64,000 nt of DNA from F23-D06 sp045132055 (GCA_045132055.1 JBGURP010000033.1:62001-126000); one strand, 5' to 3'; shown: positions 8,969 to 18,221, numbered from the stretch's first letter. Translations and numbers: made by a program. Notes: generated by a model not told the origin, from the letters alone.

Positions 8969-11137
8969 TTACTCTATAATATCCATTTCCTCGATGAGGT
9001 TCTTAGCGCCGGCGAACTTATCGACGATAAAGAGGAAGTAGCGGGCGTCGAGACTGATGTTGCGACAGCGGCTCACATCGTACCAGATGTCGCTCATGGT
9101 GCCTTCCCACACGCGGTCGAAATTGGTGCCCACCAACTCGCCGTTGCCGTTGATGACCGGACTGCCCGAGTTGCCGCCTGTTGTATGGTTGCTGGCAATG
9201 AAGGCCACCGGCAGCTCGCCGTTTTGGTTGGCATAACGACCGTAATCTTTCTTTTCCCACAACTCTTTCAGCTTCGGATCCACCTTGTAATCATATACAT
9301 CCGGATTCTCTTTTTGCATGATGCCATCCAATGTGGTGTAGTAGTTGTATTCCACGCCGTCGGCGGGCTCAAAGCCCTTCACCTGGCCGTACGTGACACG
9401 CAAGGTGAGGTTGGCATCAGGATAGAAGACGCGGTCTTTATCTTTCTCCATCAACGCCTTGACGTATGTGCGATAATAGGCATCCAGCTGACTGTTGTCC
9501 ATCGTGTACTTGTTCCTCACTTGCATGTAATAGTCGAATACGGCTTTGTAGATATTCAACAGTTCGGAATTGGCGGTCTTGGCAATCTGTTTGGCATTGG
9601 CCTTGCTGATGAAGTCTGTATATTTGGCGTTGTCGGTGAAATAGGGTGCGGTGGTGGCCTGCTTGTCCCAGAGGGCGGTCATCAGCTGGCGCACAGTGGC
9701 CTCATCTTGCACGTATTTGTGCAGTTCGGCAGGAATGAGCTCTTTTTTCTCTTTGGTGAAATAATAGGTAAACAACTCCACGAAGGCCTCTTTGTCAATG
9801 GCGAGGCAATAGCTCTCACGGAAGGATTGGTTGCTTTGGAGCACTTTCTTTTTGTTGGTCTCCAAATTGGCGGCATTGCCTTCCAAAGCGGGTACCACCA
9901 GTAGCCGGTAGTAGGGATGTGCCACATTGCTGATAATTTCGGGACCGAAAACGCACTCGTTGACAAACGTGCTGGCATTGGTCTGCTCGGCGTAATCCTT
10001 ATACACTTTGCGCATGTCGGCGAGCAGGCTGCCGTATTGTTTTTGGCGTTCGGCGCTTCCGATGACCCAGCGTTGGAACTCGGCTTCCTGTGCTTTTTTC
10101 TTGCCGATGACATCGCATTCGAGGATGCCCTTGCTCTCTCCCTGCCATTTCTTCCAGCCGTTGGAGATGCTGTTGGCCTTGGCGGAGTACATCAACCGGA
10201 TGCGCGGGTCGAGGTTCATCTGGCGCTTCATGGCATCCAAGCGGATGGTGCGCGCGTCAATGGCGATGGGATTCTGCACATTGGCCACTACATCCACGCC
10301 GTCGGAGAGCAGGAACTGACGTGTGGTACCCGGGTAACCGAATACCAAGGTGAAATCATTGGGCTCCAATCCCTTAATAGAGATGGGGAAGTATTTCTTG
10401 GGCTTCATCGGGATGTTGTCGGGAGAGTATTTGGCAGGCTTGCCGTCTTTGTCGGTGTAGATGCGCCAGAGGGAGAAATCGCCCGTGTGGCGCGGCCACA
10501 TCCAGTTGTCGCTGTCGCCGCCGAACTTGCCGATGCTCTCGGGCGGTACGCCCACGAGACGCACGTCGCTGTAGGTCTCCGTTACGAACATGAAGTATTG
10601 GTTGCCATAGTAGAAGGGCTTGATGGTCGCCTTATAGGTGGTGCCTTCGGTGGCTTTCTTGACGACATCTTTTATATTGTTGTCGATGACGGTTTTGCGT
10701 TTTGCCTCGTCCATATCATCGGTCACATCCTTCAGCACGGAGGCTGTCACATCTTCCATATAAACGAGGAAAGTGACGGTGAGACCTTCCATGGGAATTT
10801 CCTCGCTTTTGCTCTTGGCCCAGAAACCGTTTTGCAGGTGGTTCTGTTCCATGGTGCTGTGCGACTGCACGTAAGAGTAGCCGCAGTGATGGTTGGTGAG
10901 CACCAGACCTTGGGAGGAGATGAGCTCGCCGGTGCAACCGCCGCCGAAGAGCATCACGGCGTCTTTCATGCTGTGGTGGTTTACGCTATAGACATCCTCG
11001 GCCGTGAGTTTAAAGCCAAGTGACTGCATTTCAGCCTCGTTGTAGTTCAAAAACAGGGGCAGCCACATTCCGCCGTCAGCGCGCGCGATGCCGAGAATGG
11101 CTGCGAAGAAAAGGGTGAGAAATATCGATTTTTTCAT
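8969..11137 (-). CDS. S46 dipeptidyl-peptidase, DPP11-like (Asp/Glu-specific)
   Basis: A 722-residue serine peptidase with signal peptide (MKKSIFLTLFFAAILGIARA). It carries the S46 chymotrypsin-fold triad: His in LTNHHCGYSYVQ, Asp in the WPRHTGDFS region, and Ser657 in TTGGNSGSP. Eighteen residues past the Ser it reads NFDR; in Porphyromonas gingivalis the equivalent Arg673 marks DPP11, which removes dipeptides with Asp or Glu at P1, whereas DPP7 has Gly. I infer DPP11 specificity from that residue. It would act in the periplasm on oligopeptides, feeding amino-acid fermentation. It follows DPP IV by 36 nt and has no promoter box of its own. Confidence 0.9.
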   Translation of the reverse strand: MKKSIFLTLFFAAILGIARADGGMWLPLFLNYNEAEMQSLGFKLTAEDVYSVNHHSMKDAVMLFGGGCTGELISSQGLVLTNHHCGYSYVQSHSTMEQNHLQNGFWAKSKSEEIPMEGLTVTFLVYMEDVTASVLKDVTDDMDEAKRKTVIDNNIKDVVKKATEGTTYKATIKPFYYGNQYFMFVTETYSDVRLVGVPPESIGKFGGDSDNWMWPRHTGDFSLWRIYTDKDGKPAKYSPDNIPMKPKKYFPISIKGLEPNDFTLVFGYPGTTRQFLLSDGVDVVANVQNPIAIDARTIRLDAMKRQMNLDPRIRLMYSAKANSISNGWKKWQGESKGILECDVIGKKKAQEAEFQRWVIGSAERQKQYGSLLADMRKVYKDYAEQTNASTFVNECVFGPEIISNVAHPYYRLLVVPALEGNAANLETNKKKVLQSNQSFRESYCLAIDKEAFVELFTYYFTKEKKELIPAELHKYVQDEATVRQLMTALWDKQATTAPYFTDNAKYTDFISKANAKQIAKTANSELLNIYKAVFDYYMQVRNKYTMDNSQLDAYYRTYVKALMEKDKDRVFYPDANLTLRVTYGQVKGFEPADGVEYNYYTTLDGIMQKENPDVYDYKVDPKLKELWEKKDYGRYANQNGELPVAFIASNHTTGGNSGSPVINGNGELVGTNFDRVWEGTMSDIWYDVSRCRNISLDARYFLFIVDKFAGAKNLIEEMDIIE

Positions 11138-11173
11138 GTGATATGATTTTTCAAGATGTGAAACAAGTGATTA

Positions 11174-13354
11174 TTACAAATTCTCCAAAATGTACTTTGC
11201 CAACTTGTGGTAGAGGTAGGTGCGAGTGTTGCCGCCCATGATGAAGTGGTTTTTGTTGGGGAAGAAGAACTGGTCGTACTCCACACCGGCCTCGTTCAAG
11301 GCTTTCACCAACTCCATGGCGTTCTGGAAATGCACGTTGTCGTCGGCAGTGCCGTGGATGAGCAAGTATTTGCCTTTGAGGTCCTTTGCGTAAGTGGTGG
11401 GCGAGTTGAGGTCGTAGCCGTCAGGGTTCTCTTGCGGGGTGCGCATGAAACGCTCGGTGTAGATGTTGTCGTAGTAGCGCCAGTTGGTGACAGGTGCCAC
11501 GGAGATAGCCATCTTGAAAGCGCCGTCGCCGCGGAACAAGGACAACGCGGAAAGATAGCCGCCGAAGCTCCAACCCCAGATGCCGATGCGGTCACCATCC
11601 ACATACGATTGCTTCTTCAGCCAGTTGGCCGCGGCAATCTGGTCGATGGCCTCGTATTTGCCCATCTGCTGGTAGATGACCTTCTTGAAGGCGTCGCCTC
11701 GGGTGGCCGTGCCGCGCCCGTCCACACATACGCAGATATAGCCCTTCTGCGCCAACATCTGGTAGAACGCGAGATCCTGTGCGCTGCTGTAGGCGTTCAT
11801 CACCTGCTGGCTACCCGGACCGCCGTAGCACGTCATCATCACCGGATATTTTTTGTTCGGGTTGAAGTCTGCCGGCTTCATCATCCATCCATACAATTCA
11901 GTGCCGTCATCGGTGGTGAAATGGATGATCTCACGGTTCACGAAACCATATTTGTCCATCGTTTCTTTCACATTCTTGTTGTCGTTGAGCACACGCAATT
12001 CCTTGCCTTTGGCATCGCGGATAGTGTAAACTGGCAGCGTGTTGAGGTTGGAGTATTGGTTGCGATAGAAGTTTCCGTTCGGGCTGAACGATGGCTGGTT
12101 CCAGCCGTCGCCGCTGCTCAGCATCTGTTTCTTCTTGCCGTCAAAATTGATGACGTAAAGATCTCTGTTCAGCACACCGCTTTCGTTGGAGAGATAGTAG
12201 ATGAGCTTTTTATCTTCATTTACATATTGGATTTCATTGACTTCCCAATTTCCAGAGGTGAGTTGCTTGATTTCCCCGCCCAAGGTGACTTTGTAGATGT
12301 GGTTGAAACCGTCGCGCTCGGAGGTGACAATCATCGTTTTTCCATCTTTCAAGAAATAGTAATTGTCAGTCACATCCAGCCATTTGTCGTTTTTGTCCGT
12401 ATAAACGATATCCTGCTGCTTGGTAACGGTGTTGTAGCGGATGAAATCGAGCTGGTCTTGGTGGCGGTTGAGCTTCAAGATAACAGCATCCTGACTGTTG
12501 GGCAGCCAATAGACGCGCGGGAAGTAGCAGTTGGTGTTGTCGCCCAAATCCACGCGAGTGAGCTGCTGGGTGGCAAGGTCGTAGATATAGACATCCACCA
12601 AGGAGTTGTCCTCGCCAGCCTTGGGGTATTTGTATTTGAAATCGGTGGGGTAGAGCTCGTCGTACAGAGCGAAGTTGTACTCCTTCACGCGACGCTGGTC
12701 GAAGCGCAAAAAGGCAATCTTGCTGCCGTCGGGCGACCAGGAGGCGGCACTTGACATGTCCAACTCTTCCTCATATACCCAGTCGGCGTAGCCGTTGAAA
12801 ATGGCATTCTCTTGGCCGTCTGTAGTGATTTGAGTGATGGCACCCGTGTTGAGGTCCTGGTAGAAAAGGTCACAATCGCGGGCAAACAACACTTTCTGTC
12901 CATCTTCCGACAGGAAGGCGAAATGCAACTTTGTGTTGGTGTCGGCCACCATGGTAAGTTTGTTGTTTTCAATATCATACACATAGTAGAAGGCGAGGGA
13001 GGAACGGCGCCAGATGCTCTCTTCGTCTATGGCGAGCACCACTTTCTTTTCATCGGAAGAGAATTCGTAGCTGCTCAGCTTGCCTATGTTGACGCGTCCT
13101 TTGCTCAAGCGGTCCAAGTCGGCATTGGAAACCAGCATGTCTAAGCGGTCGCCCGTGGCGAAGCTGTAGCGTTCAATGCCGGCGCGCTTCACGACCGTGT
13201 AATAGTCGCTCTTGGGCATGGCGGTGTAACCGGCCACCCCGCGCGGATAAAAGTAATAATCGTCCCAGATTCTCTCAATGGTGATTTCCTTGGCTTGGCC
13301 AAAACAGCTGCAAGTGGCAGTAAACAAAAGTGTTATAAGAAATAATTTCTTCAT
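11174..13354 (-). CDS. S9B dipeptidyl-peptidase IV
   Basis: A 726-residue periplasmic serine peptidase: signal peptide MKKLFLITLLFTATCSCFG, an N-terminal DPP IV beta-propeller (about 40-460), and a C-terminal alpha/beta-hydrolase domain. The catalytic Ser596 is in GWSFGGYLSAL, the Asp in HGTADDNVHF and the His in NKNHFI. The paired Glu residues that bind the substrate amino terminus appear as YEEELD. It removes Xaa-Pro and Xaa-Ala dipeptides. The ATG at 13354 is chosen over one at 13426, which lies upstream of the -7 box at 13378-13385. It leads the probable operon DPP IV, DPP11, PlsC. Confidence 0.93.
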   Translation of the reverse strand: MKKLFLITLLFTATCSCFGQAKEITIERIWDDYYFYPRGVAGYTAMPKSDYYTVVKRAGIERYSFATGDRLDMLVSNADLDRLSKGRVNIGKLSSYEFSSDEKKVVLAIDEESIWRRSSLAFYYVYDIENNKLTMVADTNTKLHFAFLSEDGQKVLFARDCDLFYQDLNTGAITQITTDGQENAIFNGYADWVYEEELDMSSAASWSPDGSKIAFLRFDQRRVKEYNFALYDELYPTDFKYKYPKAGEDNSLVDVYIYDLATQQLTRVDLGDNTNCYFPRVYWLPNSQDAVILKLNRHQDQLDFIRYNTVTKQQDIVYTDKNDKWLDVTDNYYFLKDGKTMIVTSERDGFNHIYKVTLGGEIKQLTSGNWEVNEIQYVNEDKKLIYYLSNESGVLNRDLYVINFDGKKKQMLSSGDGWNQPSFSPNGNFYRNQYSNLNTLPVYTIRDAKGKELRVLNDNKNVKETMDKYGFVNREIIHFTTDDGTELYGWMMKPADFNPNKKYPVMMTCYGGPGSQQVMNAYSSAQDLAFYQMLAQKGYICVCVDGRGTATRGDAFKKVIYQQMGKYEAIDQIAAANWLKKQSYVDGDRIGIWGWSFGGYLSALSLFRGDGAFKMAISVAPVTNWRYYDNIYTERFMRTPQENPDGYDLNSPTTYAKDLKGKYLLIHGTADDNVHFQNAMELVKALNEAGVEYDQFFFPNKNHFIMGGNTRTYLYHKLAKYILENL

Positions 13355-13377
13355 TGTATGATGTTTTTTTGAAAGTG

Positions 13378-13385
13378 CAAAGATA
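13378..13385 (-). promoter_or_regulatory. -7 box for the DPP IV operon
   Basis: TATCTTTG on the minus strand, 23 nt ahead of ATG 13354. It sits just upstream of the stop of no gene on its strand but 18 nt beyond the end of the WG-repeat gene, so peptidase transcription probably starts here. Confidence 0.72.
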
Positions 13386-13403
13386 CACATTATTACATTT
13401 TTT

Positions 13404-14951
13404 CTAATCTTCTTTTGGCAATACAAACTCCAGCATTACGTTTCCGTTGATGTCGAAAAAGACATAATGCTCTTCCAAATCCTGTGCCCACTCACCGGTA
13501 AGACCGAGCTGGTGCCAGTTGGCGGTGGAAAACTTGGAACCGGGAGAGTATCCCTCTGCGCAGAATTGACGCACTTTTGTGTAGGTGTTCTTGTATTCCC
13601 AAACCACTCCGTTGTAGTTGTAAACCACATCCGTGTCACCAACCAGCGTATGGTGCGAGGCCCAATACCCGGTGTTGTGCCAGCCGAGATGGTTATTCAC
13701 ATTGGCGGGGTCTTCCTGGCAGTCCGGATAACTGGTAATCTCGGGGTTAGTGAGTTCGTGGTTGGTATAAGGGCCGTATGGGTATTCCTGATCCTTGACG
13801 AGTTCGCCTGTGGTGGTGCAGAATTTAGGATGCTCCCATTTGCTGTTGCTCACAATGGCAATGGCCGCGTCGGAGGGTACATTCTTGAGGAAAAAGCCGG
13901 AAGATTTGTCGTAAGTGGCTTTGACCTGCATCAGCTGATTTACGATGTCCACCTGGTCGGTCTCATCGTTGTGCGCCATCGCCGTGCTGTTGATGAAACT
14001 GGTGACTGTTGTGCCGCTGAAAGATTTGTATTTGTCGGGCACTTCGCTGATTTTCTCACCCAACATGTTGATTACCCACCATTTGCGTCCGGTATTCTGG
14101 TAGTCGTAAACTAGTGCATACCCGCCGCTGAAATTCCGGGCCTTTTCGTACTGGGGTTGGATGACCACCCGACCGGTAGCATCCATATAACCGAATTTTC
14201 CGTTGTCACTCTTGAAAAGCCTGCGGGTACCTTCTGTCAGCGGATAGTTCTTGAAATCAAGATTGCTTTTTGCCAGCTTGATATGCGGATATACCTTCTG
14301 CCCTTTGTCGTTGATGTAGAAACGCTCGTTGTATGGACCAGTGCTGGCTATGGCCAAACCATCGTAAAAATTGGTTACCTGCGTGATGCTGGGGTCAAGT
14401 GCGATGGAGTCACCGTTGCTCTTGAGAATGTACCAGCGGTACTTGCACGTATAGGGTTTCTCGGGGTCGCCGCTGTATGGCACGCACGATCTTACAGCGC
14501 ACACACCGTGGTCGAATCTCGGATTCTGGATGGCATACCAGTCAGAATTACCGACTTGCGTGGCGTTTTTGACCCGGTAGAATCGGTAGGTGTTGGCACG
14601 TCCATTGATCGAGATGCTGAATATGCCATCATACACGTCACCGATGTTGGTCCAGCCGAAATCTTCAAAGTCGATGATGACTTTCGGATAATCCGAGGGC
14701 CATGTTCCGGCGCCTTTTCCATGCTCTTCTTCAGAGTTGTTCGCCTCTTTTACATTGCCTGAAGCCGAGTTTTTGTTGTTCTGCACGTTTTTCGGATCTC
14801 CGCCCACCAGAATCTGCGCGGAATTGTCAATCACGCCCTGAACATTCTTTGCCACCGTGTCTTTCAAAGCGTTAACGGGATTCTGCGCCTTTAACCCCAA
14901 GGAACAACATCCCATTATCAAACAAAAAATAACAATGCGAAATCTGTTCAT
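13404..14951 (-). CDS. Exported WG-repeat protein
   Basis: A 515-residue protein with signal peptide (MNRFRIVIFCLIMGCCSLGLKAQ). The centre contains WG-type repeats, clearest as GKFGYMDATGRVVIQPQYEKA followed by an aromatic-rich strand (about 245-290), with weaker copies around it. WG repeats form beta-propeller-like folds of unknown binding function and are common in secreted Bacteroidota proteins. The C-terminal 130 residues are rich in Trp, Tyr and His and are not recognised. No clear TAnnTTTG box lies upstream, and no partner gene is evident. No function is assigned. Confidence 0.75.
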   Translation of the reverse strand: MNRFRIVIFCLIMGCCSLGLKAQNPVNALKDTVAKNVQGVIDNSAQILVGGDPKNVQNNKNSASGNVKEANNSEEEHGKGAGTWPSDYPKVIIDFEDFGWTNIGDVYDGIFSISINGRANTYRFYRVKNATQVGNSDWYAIQNPRFDHGVCAVRSCVPYSGDPEKPYTCKYRWYILKSNGDSIALDPSITQVTNFYDGLAIASTGPYNERFYINDKGQKVYPHIKLAKSNLDFKNYPLTEGTRRLFKSDNGKFGYMDATGRVVIQPQYEKARNFSGGYALVYDYQNTGRKWWVINMLGEKISEVPDKYKSFSGTTVTSFINSTAMAHNDETDQVDIVNQLMQVKATYDKSSGFFLKNVPSDAAIAIVSNSKWEHPKFCTTTGELVKDQEYPYGPYTNHELTNPEITSYPDCQEDPANVNNHLGWHNTGYWASHHTLVGDTDVVYNYNGVVWEYKNTYTKVRQFCAEGYSPGSKFSTANWHQLGLTGEWAQDLEEHYVFFDINGNVMLEFVLPKED

Positions 14952-15027
14952 AACAATTTGATTTAAAATTATTTATAAAATATCACTTTTAACAAACTCC
15001 CCGTTAACCCCTTTCGCCGTTCACCAT

Positions 15028-15921
15028 TTATATAAACATCGCTCCCACAATCAATCCCAACACCAGTGTAATGCCTTTGACTATGAAGAAGTTCTTACGC
15101 GATTGGGCCAGCAGTGGAAGTCCGGCGTGTCCGTTCTGTGAAATGGAGTTGGCAAGCAGGATGCCGAAAGGAATGGAGCCGTTGAGGAACATGACGATGA
15201 AGATGAGGTTGGGGCCCGATTCGGGGATAAAGCCGATAAGTACAGCGAGAAGCAATATGAGATATTTGGCCCACGCCTTGGCCTGCAGCAGTTGCTCCAC
15301 ATCTACAAAAAGTCCGATGACCATGAGCACGAGCAAGACACAGAATGACCAAAGGAATACTTTCAGAAAATGCTGTTTGATGACATGCTCCCAGACGTGT
15401 TCCTTGAAAAAATGAATCACTTTTTGTCCGAATCCGGAGACTTGGGGGGTATGATGATGGTGTTCGGCCACGTCAATTTCCTCGTGGATGGCGAAGTTGT
15501 GTGGCTCTAACGTGAATTTCCACTTTTTAGAGATAAAGGTCAGCAGGATGCCAACCACGACCGCGATGCCGAAGAGCGTGGCAGTGAGGATGGCTCCCCA
15601 TTTCGGGCTTTTGGCGAACAGGAAGAATGCCTCGTCGCCGAAGGTGGCCACCATGCCGGAAATAAAGGCGCCGAAGGTGATGACATCGTGCGTGAACATG
15701 GAGACCACGGCAAAGCCGCCGGCGCACCCGGGAATGGCTCCCAACAGAGCTGTGATGAGCACTTGCAGAATCGGCTTGTCCTGGAATTTCCGCAACCACT
15801 TTCCGGAAGAGGACACATTGATGAGCTCGATGAGCGACATCATCAGAATTACCCAGCCGGTGATTTCCAGCGAGTCTTTCAGCACGTCCAGAAGACCGTG
15901 TAACAAAGCGGTGCTATCCAT
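15028..15921 (-). CDS. Putative metal (manganese-type) exporter, ArsP_2-like membrane protein
   Basis: A 297-residue polytopic membrane protein of about eight to ten helices. Gly/Pro-rich segments at ALLGAIPGCAGGFAVVSMFTH and GFIPESGPNLIF are repeated inverted-half features of a family annotated as putative heavy-metal exporters or manganese transporters (Pfam PF11449 as I recall it). A His-rich cytoplasmic loop, EEIDVAEHHHHTPQVSG (about 150-166), could bind metal. It is the last of four genes in the DRTGG, ATPase, hydrogenase-like operon, starting 15 nt after the hydrogenase-like stop. The metal is inferred from the family name, not shown by sequence. Confidence 0.75.
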   Translation of the reverse strand: MDSTALLHGLLDVLKDSLEITGWVILMMSLIELINVSSSGKWLRKFQDKPILQVLITALLGAIPGCAGGFAVVSMFTHDVITFGAFISGMVATFGDEAFFLFAKSPKWGAILTATLFGIAVVVGILLTFISKKWKFTLEPHNFAIHEEIDVAEHHHHTPQVSGFGQKVIHFFKEHVWEHVIKQHFLKVFLWSFCVLLVLMVIGLFVDVEQLLQAKAWAKYLILLLAVLIGFIPESGPNLIFIVMFLNGSIPFGILLANSISQNGHAGLPLLAQSRKNFFIVKGITLVLGLIVGAMFI

Positions 15922-15936
15922 TACGATACGAAGGCT

Positions 15937-17322
15937 TTACAGGTTCAGGTTTTTGGCAATGGAAGGATCGTTTTTCTTGAGGCCCCAGATTTTGGTATTG
16001 ATGCGCTGGGTGTCCAGAAGGGTCAGCTTCTCGGAATGCTCAAGGGCGCGTTGCACGAAAATGCACTGCTCTACGTCGGCCTTCCCGTTGACCACAGCCT
16101 CGGAGAGGGCTTTGCACGACTGGTAGCCACAAATTCTGCAATCGACTTGCGGCAGGTTCTGGTTGATCTCAAATGCCTTGCGCATCTTCTGCATGGCCAC
16201 GGTGAGGTTGTCGTCCATCTTGTCCATGGAACGCGGCTCCACTGTGCCAAGCACGCGTTTGTGCTGGGCGAGATAGTCGGTATAGTTGAGCAGGTCGTTG
16301 TCTTCGGCATCTACTTCTTCGGGCGATTTCTGCATGCGCTTGCGTTGGCGCTCGGCCATGAGGAAGCGGTTATTGGCGCAGAGAATACCTCCGGCGCAAC
16401 TCTCGTCGCAGGCGCGAAGCTCCAGGAAGTCAATGTCCTGAATGTCTTCGTCTTCCAGTTTCTCCAAGAACTCCGCTACATTGTGGATACCGTCGATGGC
16501 CAGGTTGCGACCCTCTTTCAGCAGGCCGATCTCCCCGCCCGTGAGCGTGAAGTTGACGCTGGACTTGGAGAGCCGGTGGTAGCGCGTGCGGGAATCCTCG
16601 CACAACTGGTACTCACCCTGCTTGATGACACGCATCACCTTGCTGTACAGGAAGTTCATGTTGATAACCTCTGAAACCGGTGACTCCTCATCTGTAGCCG
16701 GACTCTTGATGGCCGCAATCTTGGCGGCACAGGGAGTCACATAGAAGATGCCGATGTCTTCAGCGGGAATGTGGTCTTCCTCCGTCAGCAACTTGCGAAT
16801 GTATAGCGCAGTGAGATCCAATGGCGGTTTGGAAAGATACAAGTTGGGTACCAGCACAGGGAATTTCACCTGTATGAGCCGCACGATGGCCGGGCAGAAC
16901 GTGGAGATGATGGGCTTGTAGCCGTTGTTTTCATGCACGGTCTTCAACATCTCTTCCTTGATGAAATCCACACTCTTCTCAACCTCGAAAACATGCTTGA
17001 AACCAATATGATACAGGGCTGACAGAATCGTTTTTTCCTTGATTTTCTCCTCAAACTGGGCGATGAAGATGGACGGCAGCAGCAATACCGGATATTTGCA
17101 ATCATAGACCGTCTGGAAGTCGTCCTGTTCAATGTAAATGGCGTTCACGGGACAGGATTGGTAGCATCGGCCGCAATCCACACAGCGGTTGGGGTCGAGT
17201 TGCGGATGCCCGTCTTCCACATGGATAGCTCCGGTAGGGCACACGCCTGTACAGTGGGCGCATCCGATGCAGAGATCATATTTGAATTTGAGGGCGTGGT
17301 GGAAATCTTGTACGTCAGCCAT
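15937..17322 (-). CDS. [FeFe]-hydrogenase-like iron-sulfur protein, probably sensory (HydS-like)
   Basis: A 461-residue cytoplasmic protein. Two 4Fe-4S motifs are at Cys18/21/24/28 and Cys47/50/53/57. The H-cluster domain follows with altered motifs: TFCP (Cys143), TPCAAK (Cys198, Lys201) and ACDESCAGG (Cys305, Cys309). The four cluster-ligand cysteines are kept, but the proton-relay Cys of catalytic enzymes (TSCCP) is Phe here, and the Met residues of loops 2 and 3 are Thr and Arg. A C-terminal CxxCGYQSC (Cys395/398/403/420) may hold a third 4Fe-4S cluster. This pattern fits group C/D sensory hydrogenases. Its neighbours are an anti-sigma-like ATPase and a DRTGG protein, as in other such clusters. 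A redox or hydrogen sensing role is inferred. Confidence 0.82.
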   Translation of the reverse strand: MADVQDFHHALKFKYDLCIGCAHCTGVCPTGAIHVEDGHPQLDPNRCVDCGRCYQSCPVNAIYIEQDDFQTVYDCKYPVLLLPSIFIAQFEEKIKEKTILSALYHIGFKHVFEVEKSVDFIKEEMLKTVHENNGYKPIISTFCPAIVRLIQVKFPVLVPNLYLSKPPLDLTALYIRKLLTEEDHIPAEDIGIFYVTPCAAKIAAIKSPATDEESPVSEVINMNFLYSKVMRVIKQGEYQLCEDSRTRYHRLSKSSVNFTLTGGEIGLLKEGRNLAIDGIHNVAEFLEKLEDEDIQDIDFLELRACDESCAGGILCANNRFLMAERQRKRMQKSPEEVDAEDNDLLNYTDYLAQHKRVLGTVEPRSMDKMDDNLTVAMQKMRKAFEINQNLPQVDCRICGYQSCKALSEAVVNGKADVEQCIFVQRALEHSEKLTLLDTQRINTKIWGLKKNDPSIAKNLNL

Positions 17323-17333
17323 AAGGGAATAGT

Positions 17334-17750
17334 TTAGCGGTTGAAGTAATTGACAAACTCAATGGTGGTGCCTTTGTCCACCACAGATTGGATGTTCAGT
17401 TCGTCGGAGTTGTTCTTGATGTTGGGGAGGCCCATGCCGGCGCCGAAGCCCATTTCGCGCACCTTGGGCGAGGCAGTGGAATTGCCCTTCTGCATGGCCC
17501 AGTCGATGTTGGGAATGCCGGGGCCTTCGTCGGCCAGCACAATGCGGACGTGGTCGTCCTCCAGGTTGACGTTGATGTCGCCCCGGTAGGCGTGCGCCAC
17601 TATGTTGACCTCGGCTTCATAGAGCGCCACCACCGTCCGCTTGACGATGTCGGGGCTCACGCCGAGCTTCTTTAGCATTCTTTTAACTTCACTTGAGGTG
17701 GAACCGGCGTTGGTGAAGTCACCTCCTTCTACATGGTAAGTAAAATCCAT
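17334..17750 (-). CDS. Anti-sigma/RsbW-like HATPase
   Basis: A 138-residue stand-alone GHKL ATPase. The N-box region reads ALYEAEVNIVAHAY, the G1 box DEGPGI and the G2 box GFGAGMGLPNIK, so ATP binding is expected. There is no histidine phospho-acceptor domain, so it resembles serine kinases of the anti-sigma type rather than sensor kinases. It lies 15 nt after the DRTGG gene and 11 nt before the hydrogenase-like gene. Its target is unknown; the operon suggests it relays the state of the iron-sulfur sensor. Confidence 0.85.
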   Translation of the reverse strand: MDFTYHVEGGDFTNAGSTSSEVKRMLKKLGVSPDIVKRTVVALYEAEVNIVAHAYRGDINVNLEDDHVRIVLADEGPGIPNIDWAMQKGNSTASPKVREMGFGAGMGLPNIKNNSDELNIQSVVDKGTTIEFVNYFNR

Positions 17751-17765
17751 AAACAGGTAGTTTGA

Positions 17766-18113
17766 TTAGTAAACGGGTGGGATGCCGGCTCCATACAGGA
17801 TACCGGCGGTCTTGTACATGGAGAAGTCTGTGCGCACTATAACCATGTCGTTGTCTTCCGCCAATTCCAGCATCTCAGGGGTCACGACCTTCCCGCGGAC
17901 AATCAGGATCATCTGGATGTCCGACATCTCGCAGGTGCGGATCGACTGCAGGTTGCACAGGCCAGTCATCAGCATCAGGTTGTCGTAATCTTTGAGCGTG
18001 AGCACGTCACTCATCAAATCGGAGGCAAAGATGCGCTCAACTTGGCGGCTTTTATACTCTTCACCTCCTAAAATTTCTCCTTGTACCAAGGTTGCAATTT
18101 CTTCAACTGTCAT
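17766..18113 (-). CDS. DRTGG-domain protein
   Basis: A 115-residue single-domain protein. The fold signature starts with VQGEILGGEEYKSRQVERIFASDL and ends RTDFSMYKTAGILYGAGIPPVY. DRTGG domains are found with CBS domains and in phosphotransacetylases and are thought to bind small regulatory ligands; the ligand is unknown. It is the first gene of the operon, with its own -7 box at 18149-18156. Confidence 0.85.
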   Translation of the reverse strand: MTVEEIATLVQGEILGGEEYKSRQVERIFASDLMSDVLTLKDYDNLMLMTGLCNLQSIRTCEMSDIQMILIVRGKVVTPEMLELAEDNDMVIVRTDFSMYKTAGILYGAGIPPVY

Positions 18114-18148
18114 ATCTCTATTTTTCTTGTTTGTTCATTAATAGGCTG

Positions 18149-18156
18149 CAAATATA
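18149..18156 (-). promoter_or_regulatory. -7 box for the DRTGG operon
   Basis: TATATTTG on the minus strand, 36 nt before the DRTGG start. It is back-to-back with the TonB-OmpA promoter at 18214-18221; the 58 bases between are A/T-rich with no other recognised site. Confidence 0.7.
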
Positions 18157-18213
18157 CAAATTTCATTTTATTTTGTAATAAAAATACTTTTCTACAACTA
18201 AATAAAAAAAATG

Positions 18214-18221
18214 TATATTTG
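18214..18221 (+). promoter_or_regulatory. -7 box for the TonB-OmpA gene
   Basis: TATATTTG, 31 nt before ATG 18253. Confidence 0.72.

Noticed and set aside
8087..9904. A 605-codon open frame on the plus strand
   Set aside because: It is antisense to the acyltransferase and DPP11 genes, shows no domain or signal, and reflects their codon bias. The same holds for 11207-12754 opposite DPP IV and 33771-34925 opposite mmdA.
15937..17322. Catalytic [FeFe] hydrogenase
   Set aside because: The proton-relay Cys is Phe and both motif Met residues are changed; no HydE/F/G maturases adjoin.
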